NCBI RefSeq assembly: GCF_900537085.1
Contig: NZ_UNRE01000001.1
Span: 625,163 to 689,162, forward strand
Length of the DNA: 64,000 bases
Reading direction: 5' to 3'
From: Agarivorans sp. Alg241-V36
GTDB lineage: Bacteria; Pseudomonadota; Gammaproteobacteria; Enterobacterales; Celerinatantimonadaceae
The translations under genes and the position numbers were made by a program. The notes beneath the pieces are model-generated. The model did no database searches. It had not been told where the DNA came from and worked only from the letters and a program-made list of their open reading frames with translations. Below are positions 1-9,213 of the stretch, in pieces; position 1 is the first letter of the stretch, and each line of letters begins with the position of its first letter.

Positions 1-230
<230 letters not shown>

Positions 231-370
231 TTAGGCAGCTCATTGCTACCATACTCGATCCGCATAGGATACCGAGTCCGCCTGCCGACAACAATAGCTA
301 GCGCACATTTGCAGTGAAACAAAAGGTCTATGCTTAATAATGTAAATGCACTTTAGACTGTGGGTGAGTT

Positions 371-865
371 ATGCCAAAGCGAGTAAAAGCCTATCAAGCC
401 TTTGTGGAAGATCTTGAAAAGCGTATTCAAGAAAGTGGAGAAGTGGGTCAAGAAGAGCTGTCTAAGCTTATTGATACCACTCAAGAGTATTTACAAGCCG
501 CTAGCGACTTAAGCCAAGATGAATGGCAACTAATTGCCAATTATGTACGTCGTGATTTAAGTGATTGGCGCAGCGATTACCAGCGTGCTTATGACGAAAG
601 CCCCGGAATGGCCTTGCTCAAAGAGAGCATTTGGTATTGGCTAGCTAAATTGAGTGACCAAAGCCAAGTGGAATGGCATGAGCTAATTGGTGACTTGCAA
701 CACCAAGGGGTATACCAAAGCGGTGAGTTAATTGGTTTAGGGGTGATTGAATGCACCGAGTGTGGTGATAAAACCGCCTTGTGGCACCCAACCATTATTA
801 CTAGCTGTGAGCACTGCCAAGGTAAGCGGTTTTATCGACATTCCATTAGTGAACAGCAAGCCTAA
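371..865 (+). CDS. ybeL: Zinc-ribbon protein, YbeL/DUF1451 family
   Basis: A 164-residue soluble protein. The first 110 residues are charged and probably helical. The C-terminal part carries a zinc ribbon with cysteine pairs C128/C131 and C146/C149. This architecture, together with the position divergent from leuS, matches the YbeL (DUF1451) family. The cellular role of that family is not established to my knowledge, so no function is offered. The ATG is the only good start. It runs toward lnt, which is convergent; a short inverted repeat (AGCGAAG/CTTCGCT, 886-908) lies between them but lacks a T tract. Confidence 0.85.
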   Translation: MPKRVKAYQAFVEDLEKRIQESGEVGQEELSKLIDTTQEYLQAASDLSQDEWQLIANYVRRDLSDWRSDYQRAYDESPGMALLKESIWYWLAKLSDQSQVEWHELIGDLQHQGVYQSGELIGLGVIECTECGDKTALWHPTIITSCEHCQGKRFYRHSISEQQA

Positions 866-907
866 GTGTTATTTCGGCGTTAACCAGCGAAGCGGATTTA
901 ACTTCGC

Positions 908-2461
908 TTAATTGTCGGTTGCTGGCTTGAGTAAACGTTGGCGTAAGCGCGTTACTAAACTACTGCTCAATCCAAGCAATACCACTAAAGCCATTGGCCA
1001 TAAGCCAAAGCGCTGATAAGGCGTTACCCCCGTTGCTGGGATTACCTCTCCGTTTAGGGTGAGCTGTTGATACTCTGGTGCTCGTTGCTGAATATTACCA
1101 AAGCGGTCAATGATTGCGGTAACTCCAGTATTGGTTGAGCGCAGCACCGGACGGCCAAATTCTAAGGCGCGCATTTGCGCTATTTCTAAATGCTGTTGGG
1201 GGCCAATAGAAGTGCCAAACCAAGCGTCATTACTTACGGTAATAATAGCGTCGGTCTCTGGGGTAAATTGAGGTCGGAGCAATTCACCAAAGGCAATTTC
1301 ATAACAAATGGCTGCCAGCCAATGGTGGCCTTTAACTTGTAAATTTTGCTGCATAGTGTCGCCGCGGTTAAACGAAGACATTGGCAGGTTAAAGAAAGGC
1401 GCTAAGGGGCGCAATAACTGCTCAAAAGGTACAAATTCACCAATTGGTAATAGGTGGTTTTTGTAATAGCGATTAGGGCTTTCGTAGTAGTACTCTGAAC
1501 TTGCGCCTGCTTGTTCACCTTGCTGTCCCAGTGTTACTAAGGCATTGTAATAAGCATTGCTTTGTAAATCGTGGGCAATTACCCCGGTGATTAAAGCCTG
1601 TTGCTTGTTCAGTAGTTGTCCATCTAAGTCATGTAAAAAGTCGATAACTTCATATTCTAAGGCTGCAATGGCTGACTCTGGCCAAACTATCACATCGGCA
1701 TCTTCAATTGCGGCGGTTTCTTGTTGATACATCACCAAGCTTGCAGCACGATGCTGAGGCAACCACTTAATGTCTAGAGGAACATTGCCTTGTACCAGCG
1801 CTACTTTTAATGAGGGCTGTGCGTCAGTCCAGCTGGTGCCAGTAAAAATGCCGCCAACAATTAGCGGTAAGGCAATGATTGCGCAGGCAAGCCAGCGCGC
1901 TTTGCCGCTTTGGCGCACTATAAGTGCTCCGGCTGCGGCTAATAGCAGTACTAGCCAAGTAACACCATAGAGGCCAAATACTGGTGCAATAGCAGCTAGC
2001 GGCGAGTCTATTTGGCTGTAACCCGGCTGCAACCAAGGAAATCCAGTTAATACCCAACTACGGAGCCATTCACCTAATAGCCAACAACTGGGAAACCACA
2101 TTAGAAAATACAGTGCGCCGCGTCGGCCCTGCCATTTATTGGCTAGCCAACAAGAAAACGCGGGATAAAGTGACAGGTAAGCAACCAGCAGCGCCATTAG
2201 CGCTAGGCTAACCACTAATGGCATGCCGCCAAACTCGGCCATGCTTACATGTACCCAGTGAATGCCATAACCAAACCAACCTAAGCCATAACAAAAACCC
2301 AGTTTAAAGCCCGATTGCTCGGGCTTTAATAATAGTAGTAAGCCCAATATTGAAAGAGGCATTAGCGGCCAGAGGCCATAGGGAGCAAAGGCGAAAGGGG
2401 CAACTAGGCCACAAACAAAAGCGGCTAACAAACGTAGCCGCGGAGTTAAATTTAGCTTCAT
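908..2461 (-). CDS. lnt: Apolipoprotein N-acyltransferase
   Basis: Lnt adds the third acyl chain to the N-terminal cysteine of lipoproteins in the inner membrane, which allows Lol-dependent sorting. The 517-residue protein has about six hydrophobic segments in residues 10-205 and a carbon-nitrogen hydrolase domain from about 220 to 480. The Glu-Lys-Cys triad known in the family is visible as E262 (VWPESAI), K334 (YYKNHLLP) and C386 (AAICYEIAF). The ATG directly abuts the corC stop codon, so the two are translationally coupled in the corC-lnt order known from enterics. Several lipoproteins elsewhere in the window (LolB, NlpI, the 5'-nucleotidase) would be substrates. Confidence 0.97.
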   Translation of the reverse strand: MKLNLTPRLRLLAAFVCGLVAPFAFAPYGLWPLMPLSILGLLLLLKPEQSGFKLGFCYGLGWFGYGIHWVHVSMAEFGGMPLVVSLALMALLVAYLSLYPAFSCWLANKWQGRRGALYFLMWFPSCWLLGEWLRSWVLTGFPWLQPGYSQIDSPLAAIAPVFGLYGVTWLVLLLAAAGALIVRQSGKARWLACAIIALPLIVGGIFTGTSWTDAQPSLKVALVQGNVPLDIKWLPQHRAASLVMYQQETAAIEDADVIVWPESAIAALEYEVIDFLHDLDGQLLNKQQALITGVIAHDLQSNAYYNALVTLGQQGEQAGASSEYYYESPNRYYKNHLLPIGEFVPFEQLLRPLAPFFNLPMSSFNRGDTMQQNLQVKGHHWLAAICYEIAFGELLRPQFTPETDAIITVSNDAWFGTSIGPQQHLEIAQMRALEFGRPVLRSTNTGVTAIIDRFGNIQQRAPEYQQLTLNGEVIPATGVTPYQRFGLWPMALVVLLGLSSSLVTRLRQRLLKPATDN

Positions 2462-3346
2462 TTATTCTTGAATGCTTAACTGTAAGGCTTTGTCTTCAGG
2501 TATGCTGACTTGCAGTTGCACTAAGCGGCGGCGGTCAGCGGTTCTAACCTTGAATCTATAACCTTCAATGTCAATCGACTCCCCTCGGCCAGGCAGGTGG
2601 CCAAAGGCATGGGTAACCATACCGCCAATGGTATCAACTTCGTCGTCACTAAAATCGCAGCCAAAGTATTGGTTGAAATCTTCGATGTCGGTTAATGCAT
2701 TAACCGCAAAGGTTTTATCATTAATGCGGCGAATATCGTCTTGTAAGGCTTCTTCGTTGGCAAATTCATCTTCGATATCACCAACAATAATTTCTAGTAT
2801 GTCTTCAATGGTCACCAGACCAGAAACGCCGCCAAATTCATCCACTACAATGGCCATGTGGTAACGCTCACTACGAAACTCTTTAAGAAGTTTGTCGATG
2901 CGTTTACTCTCTGGCACTACCACTGCTGGGCGGATTACTTCGCTAAGCGGGGTAGTTGATGCTTCTTCAGTGAAGGCAAATTTGAGCAAATCTTTAGCGA
3001 GAAGCACGCCCTCGATGTGGTCTTTGTCTTCATTAATCACCGGAAAACGTGAGTGGCGAGCTTTGGTAAGGGTAGGCAAGATTTCTGCAATGGTGTGGCT
3101 TACGTCTAAAGTCACCATTTGCGAGCGTGGGATCATGATGTCTCTAACACGTTGGCTTGATACATCAAGTACACCTTCAATCATTTCTCGGGTGTTTTGG
3201 TCGATCAGTTCTCGTTGATTGGCATCTTGAATTACTTCTACCAATTCCTCTTTGCTTTTCGGCTCTCCTTGTACCAGCTGAACTATCTTATCTATCCAGC
3301 CTTTTTTAGCAGAGCCGTTGCTAGAGTGAGGGTTGTCGTCGCTCAT
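2462..3346 (-). CDS. corC: CorC/YbeX-type CBS-domain protein
   Basis: A 294-residue cytoplasmic protein with two CBS domains (about residues 70-125 and 135-190) and a C-terminal CorC_HlyC domain (about 205-288). Characteristic stretches are RVRDIMIPRSQMV at the start of the first CBS domain and AIVVDEFGGVSGLVT in the second. The family was first linked to Mg/Co efflux with CorA; more recent work links YbeX to ribosome metabolism, which fits its operon with ybeY. No transmembrane DUF21 domain is present, which separates it from the longer membrane-bound paralogues. It lies between ybeY and lnt in one minus-strand operon. Confidence 0.93.
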   Translation of the reverse strand: MSDDNPHSSNGSAKKGWIDKIVQLVQGEPKSKEELVEVIQDANQRELIDQNTREMIEGVLDVSSQRVRDIMIPRSQMVTLDVSHTIAEILPTLTKARHSRFPVINEDKDHIEGVLLAKDLLKFAFTEEASTTPLSEVIRPAVVVPESKRIDKLLKEFRSERYHMAIVVDEFGGVSGLVTIEDILEIIVGDIEDEFANEEALQDDIRRINDKTFAVNALTDIEDFNQYFGCDFSDDEVDTIGGMVTHAFGHLPGRGESIDIEGYRFKVRTADRRRLVQLQVSIPEDKALQLSIQE

Positions 3347-3384
3347 ATATTTTCTTGTTTACCTAGTTAGTTATTTAACTGGCA

Positions 3385-3831
3385 TTAGTAAGGGTTACTA
3401 ATGCCCAATTTGGTAAGCACTGCAATTTCTAGTGCTTCCATTTCTTCTGCTTCTTGATCCTCAATATGATCATAACCTAGCAGATGAAGGCTTCCATGTA
3501 CAACCATGTGAGCCCAATGGTCAAACACCGCTTTTCCTTGCTCTTCAGCTTCTTTTTCCACCACTTGGCGACAGATTACTAAGTCGCCTAATAGTGGTAA
3601 AGAAACCCCTGGAGGCGCTTCAAACGGGAAAGATAACACGTTGGTTGGTTTATCTTTATTACGATACTGCGAATTTAACGCTTGGCTCTCGGCTTCGTCA
3701 ACAATGCGAACGGTAATTTCGCTATCATGATCTTGTTCTACTAAAGTGGCATGCAACCAAGACTCAAATGCGGTGATGCTGGGCAAGTTTTCTTGGTCGC
3801 CAGTGGCAATTTGTAAATCAACAACCGCCAT
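3385..3831 (-). CDS. ybeY: rRNA maturation endoribonuclease YbeY
   Basis: YbeY is a single-strand RNase acting in 16S rRNA 3' maturation and 70S quality control. The 148-residue protein has the metal-binding H-x3-H-x5-H motif as H112, H116 and H122 ([11 protein letters not shown]), and the usual TNVLSFPFE segment near residue 65. Length and N-terminus are normal. The ybeZ stop is two bases upstream of this ATG, so translation is probably coupled with the PhoH-like ATPase, its usual partner. Confidence 0.97.
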   Translation of the reverse strand: MAVVDLQIATGDQENLPSITAFESWLHATLVEQDHDSEITVRIVDEAESQALNSQYRNKDKPTNVLSFPFEAPPGVSLPLLGDLVICRQVVEKEAEEQGKAVFDHWAHMVVHGSLHLLGYDHIEDQEAEEMEALEIAVLTKLGISNPY

Positions 3832-3833
3832 GC

Positions 3834-4895
3834 TTATTCTCCGCCATTTTGGCTAAGTTTTTGCGCAGCTTCTCGGCGTTGCTTTTGCTTTTCTTCAGCA
3901 ATGCGCTCACGTTCATCTTGCTCTTCGTAGGCTTCTACAATGGCGGCCACAATCGGGTGGCGCACAACATCGGCCGCTTGGAAGAAGTTAAAGCTTAGCG
4001 CTGGCACTTCACCCAATACTTCGATGGCATGACGTAAACCTGATTTTTGATGGCGCGGTAAGTCTACTTGGGTAATGTCACCGGTGATAACGGCGCGCGA
4101 GTTAAAGCCAATGCGGGTTAAGAACATTTTCATTTGCTCAACCGTGGTGTTTTGGCTTTCATCCAAGATGATGTAAGCATCGTTTAAGGTACGTCCACGC
4201 ATATAAGCTAGAGGGGCAACTTCAATTACGTTGCGCTCAATCAAACGTTCCACTTTTTCAAAACCGAGCATCTCAAACAAGGCGTCGTAAAGAGGGCGTA
4301 GGTATGGGTCTACCTTTTGGCTTAAGTCGCCGGGCAAAAAGCCTAGCTTTTCGCCTGCTTCTACCGCTGGGCGAGTGAGCAAAATACGGCGAACTTCCTG
4401 GCGCTCTAAGGCGTCTACGGCACAAGCTACTGCTAGGTAGGTTTTACCCGTACCTGCAGGGCCAATACCAAAGGTTACGTCGTGACCAAGCATGTTGCCT
4501 ATGTAGTTGGCTTGGTTAGGCGTACGTGGCTTAATTACGCCGCGTTTGGTTTTTATGTTTAGCTCTTTGCCGTAGTGCTGAGCATTTTCTTCGTCTTGCT
4601 CTAAAGCGTGGCTTTCTTGAATTGCTAAATGCACTTTTTCTGGGCTTAGCTCTGGAATGTCGCCACCTTTAAGCGGGGCGGTTTCAACATACAGCGAGCG
4701 TAAAATACTGCCGGCAATTAAACACATGCCATGACGGCCAGTGATTTGAAAGTTGTTGCTGCGATAGCTAATTTCTACACCTAAACGGCGTTCAAGTTGC
4801 TTTAAGTTATCATCAAGTGGGCCACAAAGTTGGGCAAGGCGAGGGCTAGAGGCTGGCTCTAAATGAATTTCAATAGAATTGATTTTATTACTCAA
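3834..4895 (-). CDS. ybeZ: PhoH-like ATPase YbeZ
   Basis: A 353-residue P-loop ATPase/putative RNA helicase of the PhoH family. The Walker A motif GPAGTGKT is at residues 145-152, and Walker B (YIILDES) is near residue 240. An N-terminal domain of about 110 residues precedes the ATPase, as in E. coli YbeZ. The start has to be TTG (4893-4895): it gives an N-terminus that fits the family, no in-frame ATG fits, and the upstream ribosome-binding site is weak. The C-terminal tail is rich in Glu, Arg and Gln. It sits between miaB and ybeY, and YbeZ is reported to interact with YbeY. Confidence 0.95.
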   Translation of the reverse strand: MSNKINSIEIHLEPASSPRLAQLCGPLDDNLKQLERRLGVEISYRSNNFQITGRHGMCLIAGSILRSLYVETAPLKGGDIPELSPEKVHLAIQESHALEQDEENAQHYGKELNIKTKRGVIKPRTPNQANYIGNMLGHDVTFGIGPAGTGKTYLAVACAVDALERQEVRRILLTRPAVEAGEKLGFLPGDLSQKVDPYLRPLYDALFEMLGFEKVERLIERNVIEVAPLAYMRGRTLNDAYIILDESQNTTVEQMKMFLTRIGFNSRAVITGDITQVDLPRHQKSGLRHAIEVLGEVPALSFNFFQAADVVRHPIVAAIVEAYEEQDERERIAEEKQKQRREAAQKLSQNGGE

Positions 4896-4953
4896 ATTGT
4901 TTTCGGGCTGGCTAAAGAAGCCAGCCTCAACTCCTTAAAGGCTATCTCGGCGA

Positions 4954-6393
4954 CTAAGGCGTAAAGCTCGCCACACCTAGGTGGTCAGCTTGCCCATCGG
5001 TTTTGTCGATAATAGTGGCAGGGGCGACGTCATTACGCAACTCCATTTGTTGTTCGGTTCTGAGCAACTCACCACGTAGCGAGTGGGCGAACACATCAAC
5101 AATTTTCACATCAACGAATTGACCTATTACGTCATGGCTGCCTTCAAAGTTCACAACGCGGTTATTTTCGGTACGGCCACGCAGTTCCATTGGGTTTTTC
5201 TTAGATGGGCCTTCAACCAAAATACGCTGCTCGGTATCTAGCATGCGACGGCTTACTTGCATCGCTTGCTGGTTGATTCGCTCTTGCAGTATGTATAAGC
5301 GTTGTTTCTTCTCTTCTTCGCTTACATCGTCTGGCAAGTCTGCTGCTGGAGTGCCTGGGCGAGCGCTATAAACAAAGCTAAAGCTCATATCAAAGTTAAC
5401 TTGTTCAATAAGCTTCATAGTATCGGCGAAGTCGTCTTGAGTTTCACCGGGGTAGCCAACAATAAAGTCAGAGCTGATTTCGATGTCTGGGCGCGCTTTA
5501 CGTAGTTTACGAATAATAGATTTGTATTCGATAGCAGTGTGGCCGCGCTTCATTAAGTTTAGAATGCGGTCGGCACCACTTTGTACTGGCAGGTGCAAGA
5601 AGCTCACTAGCTCTGGGGTATCGGCGTACACATCAACGATGTCGTCGGTAAATTCGATAGGGTGGCTAGTAGTGAAGCGAATCCGGTCGATACCGTTAAT
5701 GCTAGCAACGTAACGTAGAAGCTCGGCAAACGTACAAATGTTGTCGTCGTGAGTTAAGCCACGGTAGGCGTTTACGTTTTGCCCAAGTAGGTTTACTTCA
5801 CGTACGCCTTGGTCGGCCAGTGAGGCAATTTCGTAGAGCACGTCGTCTAATGGACGGCTAACTTCTTCACCACGGGTATAAGGCACAACGCAGAAGGTAC
5901 AGTATTTACTACAGCCTTCCATGATAGAAACAAAAGCAGTAGCACCTTCGGCACGTGGTTCTGGCAAGCGGTCGAACTTTTCGATTTCTGGAAAGCTTAC
6001 GTCTACTACCGATTTCTCGCCGCCTTTCACCTGCTTAATCATTTCTGGCAAGCGGTGCAGAGTTTGCGGACCAAATACAATATCTACGTAAGGCGCGCGT
6101 TCGCGAATCGCTTTACCTTCTTGTGAAGCAACACAGCCGCCAACACCAATCACTAAGTTGGGCTTTTTGTTTTTGAGTGTTTTCCAGCGACCTAACTGGT
6201 GGAATACCTTCTCTTGCGCTTTTTCGCGAATTGAACAGGTATTAAGTAGCAGTACGTCGGCATCGTCAGCTTCTTCAGTAAGCTGAAAACCATGGGTCGC
6301 ATCGAGTAGGTCGGCCATTTTCGAGGAATCGTACTCGTTCATTTGGCAGCCCCAAGTTTTGATATGCAGCTTATTTCCCATCGTTTTACTCAT
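4954..6393 (-). CDS. miaB: tRNA-2-methylthio-N6-isopentenyladenosine synthase
   Basis: MiaB is a radical SAM methylthiotransferase that converts i6A37 to ms2i6A37 in tRNAs reading UNN codons, including the tRNA-Leu and tRNA-Ser types encoded nearby. I start it at the ATG at 6391-6393 ([16 protein letters not shown]); the frame is open for 35 more codons upstream, but that extension is unlike the family. The N-terminal cluster cysteines are C16, C53 and C87. The radical SAM C-x3-C-x2-C is C161, C165 and C168 (GCSKYCTFC). A TRAM domain follows near the end. An alternative start at M5 is possible. It is divergent from ubiF, as in E. coli. Confidence 0.96.
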   Translation of the reverse strand: MSKTMGNKLHIKTWGCQMNEYDSSKMADLLDATHGFQLTEEADDADVLLLNTCSIREKAQEKVFHQLGRWKTLKNKKPNLVIGVGGCVASQEGKAIRERAPYVDIVFGPQTLHRLPEMIKQVKGGEKSVVDVSFPEIEKFDRLPEPRAEGATAFVSIMEGCSKYCTFCVVPYTRGEEVSRPLDDVLYEIASLADQGVREVNLLGQNVNAYRGLTHDDNICTFAELLRYVASINGIDRIRFTTSHPIEFTDDIVDVYADTPELVSFLHLPVQSGADRILNLMKRGHTAIEYKSIIRKLRKARPDIEISSDFIVGYPGETQDDFADTMKLIEQVNFDMSFSFVYSARPGTPAADLPDDVSEEEKKQRLYILQERINQQAMQVSRRMLDTEQRILVEGPSKKNPMELRGRTENNRVVNFEGSHDVIGQFVDVKIVDVFAHSLRGELLRTEQQMELRNDVAPATIIDKTDGQADHLGVASFTP

Positions 6394-6599
6394 TATTACA
6401 TCGTTAAAAAAGGACGCGTATTTTACTGGTTTAAAGCTAGCCTGACTAGTAACAATCACAGTGTTTGTTAGAAAAAAGGCTAAAAAGTGTTCGCGCATAT
6501 TTCCAGGCGCTTTGGGGCTCAGTTTCTTGCGCCATTATTCGCATCCATTTAGGGCTTCAGGTTACACTGCAGAAAATAGCGAGAACAAATTGAAAGAAC

Positions 6600-7757
6600 A
6601 TGGAAAAATTTGATGTGGTGGTAGTTGGCGGCGGCATGATTGGTGCAGCCAGCGCACAAGGTTTTGCCCAGCAAGGGCTATCGGTATTACTGTTAGAGTC
6701 ATTTGAGCCAAAAGCCTTTGAGCCAAGCCAAGCTATCGACCTTCGGGTAAGTGCCATCAGCCAAGCCAGTGTAAACTTGCTTAAGCAGTTAGACGCTTGG
6801 CCAGCGATTAGTGCAATGCGCCTTTGTCCATACAAGCAGTTGCAGGTATGGGAAGATCCCCAAGACAAACTGATTTTTGATAGTGCTCAACTCAACTTGC
6901 CTGAGTTAGGCTTTATGTTAGAAAACCGCATTATTCAATTGGGCTTATGGCAAGCAAATGAGCAGGCCGGAGTAAGCCGCAAAATAGTTCAAAGGTCGCA
7001 GTTAGTTAGCAATAACCAACAAGGTGTAGAACTGCTGGTTGATGATGTTTCGGTAAGCGCAAGACTAATGGTTGTTGCCGATGGCGCTAACTCTAAAATG
7101 CGTGAGCAATTAGGTTTAGGCATTAGCGCCTGGGATTATCGTCACGACTGTTTTGCCATCAACGTTAAATTAGATGCTCCCCAGCAAACTGCTACTTGGC
7201 AGCAGTTTTACCCCACAGGACCAAGGGCATTATTGCCACTCGCTAATCAACATGCGGCGCTAATTTGGTATGACGCTAAAGCCACTATTCAAGAGCTCAA
7301 GCAGCTTAGCACGGCGCAGTTAAAACAGCGTATTGAAGGCGAGTTTCCTCGTTTACCTGGCGAGATAGAAATACTCGATTCTGCTAGTTTTCCCTTAACC
7401 CGACGCCATGTTGGCCGCTACGTAAAACACAGCGCCGTGGTGATTGGCGATGCAGCCCATACCATTAATCCGCTTGCAGGGCAGGGGGTAAACCTTGGTT
7501 ACCGCGACGTGAGGTGCTTATTAGAGCAAATAGAGCGCTATGGTATTGTCGATAAAGAAAAGGCATTACGTCGCTTTGAGGTGCGCCGCAAGCCCGACAA
7601 TCACCTAATGCAAAGTGGTATGGATTTGTTTTATCTAATGTTCTCAAACAGCTTACCGCCGCTACAAGCTATTCGTAAGCTAGCCATCAAAAGCGTACAA
7701 CAAGCAGGCCCAGTAAAAGACTGGGCGCTTAAATATGCGCTAGGTGATTTACACTAG
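6600..7757 (+). CDS. ubiF: FAD-dependent ubiquinone-biosynthesis hydroxylase (UbiF type)
   Basis: A 385-residue flavin monooxygenase of the UbiH/UbiF/VisC group, which hydroxylates the benzoquinol ring during aerobic ubiquinone synthesis. The N-terminal Rossmann motif VVVGGGMIGAAS binds FAD, and the second FAD motif GDAAHTINPLAGQGVNLG is at about residues 281-298. The position (divergent from miaB and followed by a Met/Leu/Gln tRNA cluster) equals that of ubiF in E. coli, so UbiF is preferred over UbiH, UbiI or VisC, though the sequence alone does not separate these paralogues perfectly. A rho-independent terminator follows at 7785-7809. Confidence 0.88.
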   Translation: MEKFDVVVVGGGMIGAASAQGFAQQGLSVLLLESFEPKAFEPSQAIDLRVSAISQASVNLLKQLDAWPAISAMRLCPYKQLQVWEDPQDKLIFDSAQLNLPELGFMLENRIIQLGLWQANEQAGVSRKIVQRSQLVSNNQQGVELLVDDVSVSARLMVVADGANSKMREQLGLGISAWDYRHDCFAINVKLDAPQQTATWQQFYPTGPRALLPLANQHAALIWYDAKATIQELKQLSTAQLKQRIEGEFPRLPGEIEILDSASFPLTRRHVGRYVKHSAVVIGDAAHTINPLAGQGVNLGYRDVRCLLEQIERYGIVDKEKALRRFEVRRKPDNHLMQSGMDLFYLMFSNSLPPLQAIRKLAIKSVQQAGPVKDWALKYALGDLH

Positions 7758-7784
7758 CCAAAGCATCTAAGAGATCTTAATTAG

Positions 7785-7809
7785 AAGCCTGCGTTAAGCA
7801 GGTTTTTTT
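7785..7809 (+). terminator. Rho-independent terminator after ubiF
   Basis: A short stem CCTGC/GCAGG with a five-base loop is followed by seven T residues, 28 bases after the ubiF stop codon, in the orientation of ubiF. Confidence 0.75.
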
Positions 7810-7833
7810 GTAGGAAAGTTTAATGAACAGATA

Positions 7834-7865
7834 GAAAAAAGGCCTGCTAAAAAGCAGGCCTTTTA
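7834..7865 (-). terminator. Terminator of the Met/Leu/Gln tRNA operon
   Basis: The perfect stem GGCCTGC/GCAGGCC with a six-base loop is flanked by A and T runs on both sides. On the minus strand it ends in a T tract just past the last tRNA-Gln. It is symmetric enough to work in both directions. Confidence 0.85.
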
Positions 7866-7868
7866 AGG

Positions 7869-7943
7869 TGGCAGGGATAGCTGGATTTGAACCAACGAAT
7901 GGCGGCATCAAAAGCCGCTGCCTTACCGCTTGGCGATATCCCT
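7869..7943 (-). tRNA. tRNA-Gln (TTG), copy 3 (promoter-distal)
   Basis: 75 bases including an encoded CCA. The acceptor and T arm (GGTTCAAATCC) are intact, and the anticodon loop CTTTTGA gives anticodon TTG. It is the last gene of a seven-tRNA minus-strand transcription unit and is identical in sequence to the two other tRNA-Gln copies. Confidence 0.97.
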
Positions 7944-7981
7944 ACAAAACTCTTTGAACTGGATTCTTCATTAGAGAAGAA

Positions 7982-8066
7982 TGGTGCGGAAGGAGAGACT
8001 TGAACTCTCACACCTTGCGATACTAGAACCTAAATCTAGCGCGTCTACCAATTCCGCCACTTCCGC
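7982..8066 (-). tRNA. tRNA-Leu (TAG), copy 2
   Basis: 85 bases with the long variable arm of a class II tRNA and an encoded CCA. The seven-base acceptor stem GCGGAAG/CTTCCGC is perfect and the anticodon is TAG. It is identical to the copy at 8619-8703. Confidence 0.97.
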
Positions 8067-8087
8067 ACGAAATACTTCTAAAACTAA

Positions 8088-8164
8088 TGGTGGCTATGGC
8101 GGGACTTGAACCTGCGACCCCAGCATTATGAGTGCTGTGCTCTAACCAGCTGAGCTACATAGCC
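8088..8164 (-). tRNA. tRNA-Met (CAT), elongator type, copy 2
   Basis: 77 bases with encoded CCA and anticodon CAT in loop CTCATAA. The G1-C72-type acceptor pair (GGCTATG/CATAGCC) marks an elongator rather than an initiator tRNA. It is identical to the copy at 8739-8815. Confidence 0.96.
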
Positions 8165-8307
8165 ATCTGCAATTTCACAATGTGAATTTACAAATTTATC
8201 GGCAGGGCAAGCAAATTCTAGTCAACAACATAGACCTTACTGTCTTACCTGGGCACATTGCCCTATTCAGTTACTGCATTCTCAGGTAAACCTGAGCACA
8301 ATAAAAG

Positions 8308-8382
8308 TGGCAGGGATAGCTGGATTTGAACCAACGAATGGCGGCATCAAAAGCCGCTGCCTTACCGCTTGGCGATATCCCT
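8308..8382 (-). tRNA. tRNA-Gln (TTG), copy 2
   Basis: 75 bases including CCA, anticodon TTG, same sequence as the other two Gln copies. It is separated from tRNA-Met copy 2 by an unusually long 143-base spacer rich in short inverted repeats, probably RNA-processing signals. Confidence 0.97.
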
Positions 8383-8506
8383 GCAGAAACTTTTCGAAAC
8401 AAACATCGCTGATGTTTCGACTGTCTTAACCCTTAGGTTTAGACTGCAACTAAGAATCATAGTTCTTGTTGCTTAACTCAAGTTATAAAACTCAAGCCTT
8501 TGAATG

Positions 8507-8581
8507 TGGCAGGGATAGCTGGATTTGAACCAACGAATGGCGGCATCAAAAGCCGCTGCCTTACCGCTTGGCGATATCCCT
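8507..8581 (-). tRNA. tRNA-Gln (TTG), copy 1
   Basis: 75 bases including CCA, anticodon TTG. It is third in the transcription order, after Met and Leu. The following spacer contains the short hairpin AAACATC-GCT-GATGTTT (around 8403-8419). Confidence 0.97.
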
Positions 8582-8618
8582 ACAGGGTCTTACTATTGGT
8601 TTCTTCTTAAAAGAAGAA

Positions 8619-8703
8619 TGGTGCGGAAGGAGAGACTTGAACTCTCACACCTTGCGATACTAGAACCTAAATCTAGCGCGTCTACCAATTCCGCCACTTC
8701 CGC
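8619..8703 (-). tRNA. tRNA-Leu (TAG), copy 1
   Basis: 85 bases, class II with long variable arm, anticodon TAG, CCA encoded. It is second in the transcription unit. Confidence 0.97.
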
Positions 8704-8738
8704 AAATATCTTATTGTAACTTTAGCAGTATACAATAA

Positions 8739-8815
8739 TGGTGGCTATGGCGGGACTTGAACCTGCGACCCCAGCATTATGAGTGCTGTGCTCTAACCAG
8801 CTGAGCTACATAGCC
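8739..8815 (-). tRNA. tRNA-Met (CAT), elongator type, copy 1
   Basis: 77 bases, anticodon CAT, CCA encoded. It is the promoter-proximal gene of the operon, beginning about 35 bases downstream of the -10 box at 8850-8855. Confidence 0.96.
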
Positions 8816-8849
8816 TTGTTTTCTACGCTTTGCGTTGAGAACGGGGCGT

Positions 8850-8878
8850 ATTATGCTGATGAGACCCAACAGCGTCAA
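8850..8878 (-). promoter_or_regulatory. Sigma-70 promoter of the tRNA operon with GC-rich discriminator
   Basis: On the minus strand TTGACG (8873-8878) is followed after exactly 17 bases by CATAAT (8850-8855), then a GC-rich stretch (ACGCCCCG). A near-consensus -35 with a GC-rich discriminator is typical of stable-RNA promoters under stringent (ppGpp/DksA) control. It lies directly upstream of the first tRNA-Met. Confidence 0.8.
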
Positions 8879-9167
8879 CCGTTTTTTTGCCAAAAAACCG
8901 CAAAAAAGTTTGTTTGCGCAGTTTGTGTACGCGATGTACTTAGTTTGCTCATTTCTGCTGTTTGCTTTGTGCGCAATTAACTATTGCTTGCTCACTTAGG
9001 CTTAGAAGGTTTTAGTGAGCTTGCTGCAAATCTAGCCGCAAAACCTAATGACTTGGCTTGAAGAACGTTCAGTAGAGGGATTGGCAAACTAGCTTATTAG
9101 AGGTTAAAGATGGTTACGCTGTGGATACAGTAACAATCGGGTGTGTCGTTTAGCTAAGTAATCAATA
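8879..9167. other. Gene-free stretch between tRNA promoter and ychF terminator
   Basis: About 290 bases (400 counting the tRNA leader) with no convincing gene. A 65-codon open frame touches its left part but has no recognisable product and overlaps the tRNA promoter. A/T runs next to the promoter could act as an upstream activating element. Nothing else is seen. Confidence 0.5.
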
Positions 9168-9197
9168 CAAAAAAGCCAACACGAGGTTGGCTTTTTG
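9168..9197 (-). terminator. Terminator after ychF
   Basis: The stem AGCCAAC/GTTGGCT with a four-base loop has A and T runs on both sides. In the minus orientation it ends the rplY-pth-ychF run 17 bases after the ychF stop codon. Confidence 0.85.
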
Positions 9198-9213
9198 AGA
9201 GCAGGGTATTGGC

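Noticed and set aside
886-908. Inverted repeat AGCGAAG/CTTCGCT between ybeL and lnt as a terminator
   Set aside because: No T tract on either strand and it touches the lnt stop codon; too weak to list.
8525-8719. 64-codon open frame on the plus strand
   Set aside because: It is antisense to tRNA-Gln and tRNA-Leu; the frame is open only because of the tRNA sequence.
8783-8980. 65-codon open frame near the tRNA promoter
   Set aside because: It starts antisense to tRNA-Met and covers the tRNA promoter; no ribosome-binding site or recognisable product.
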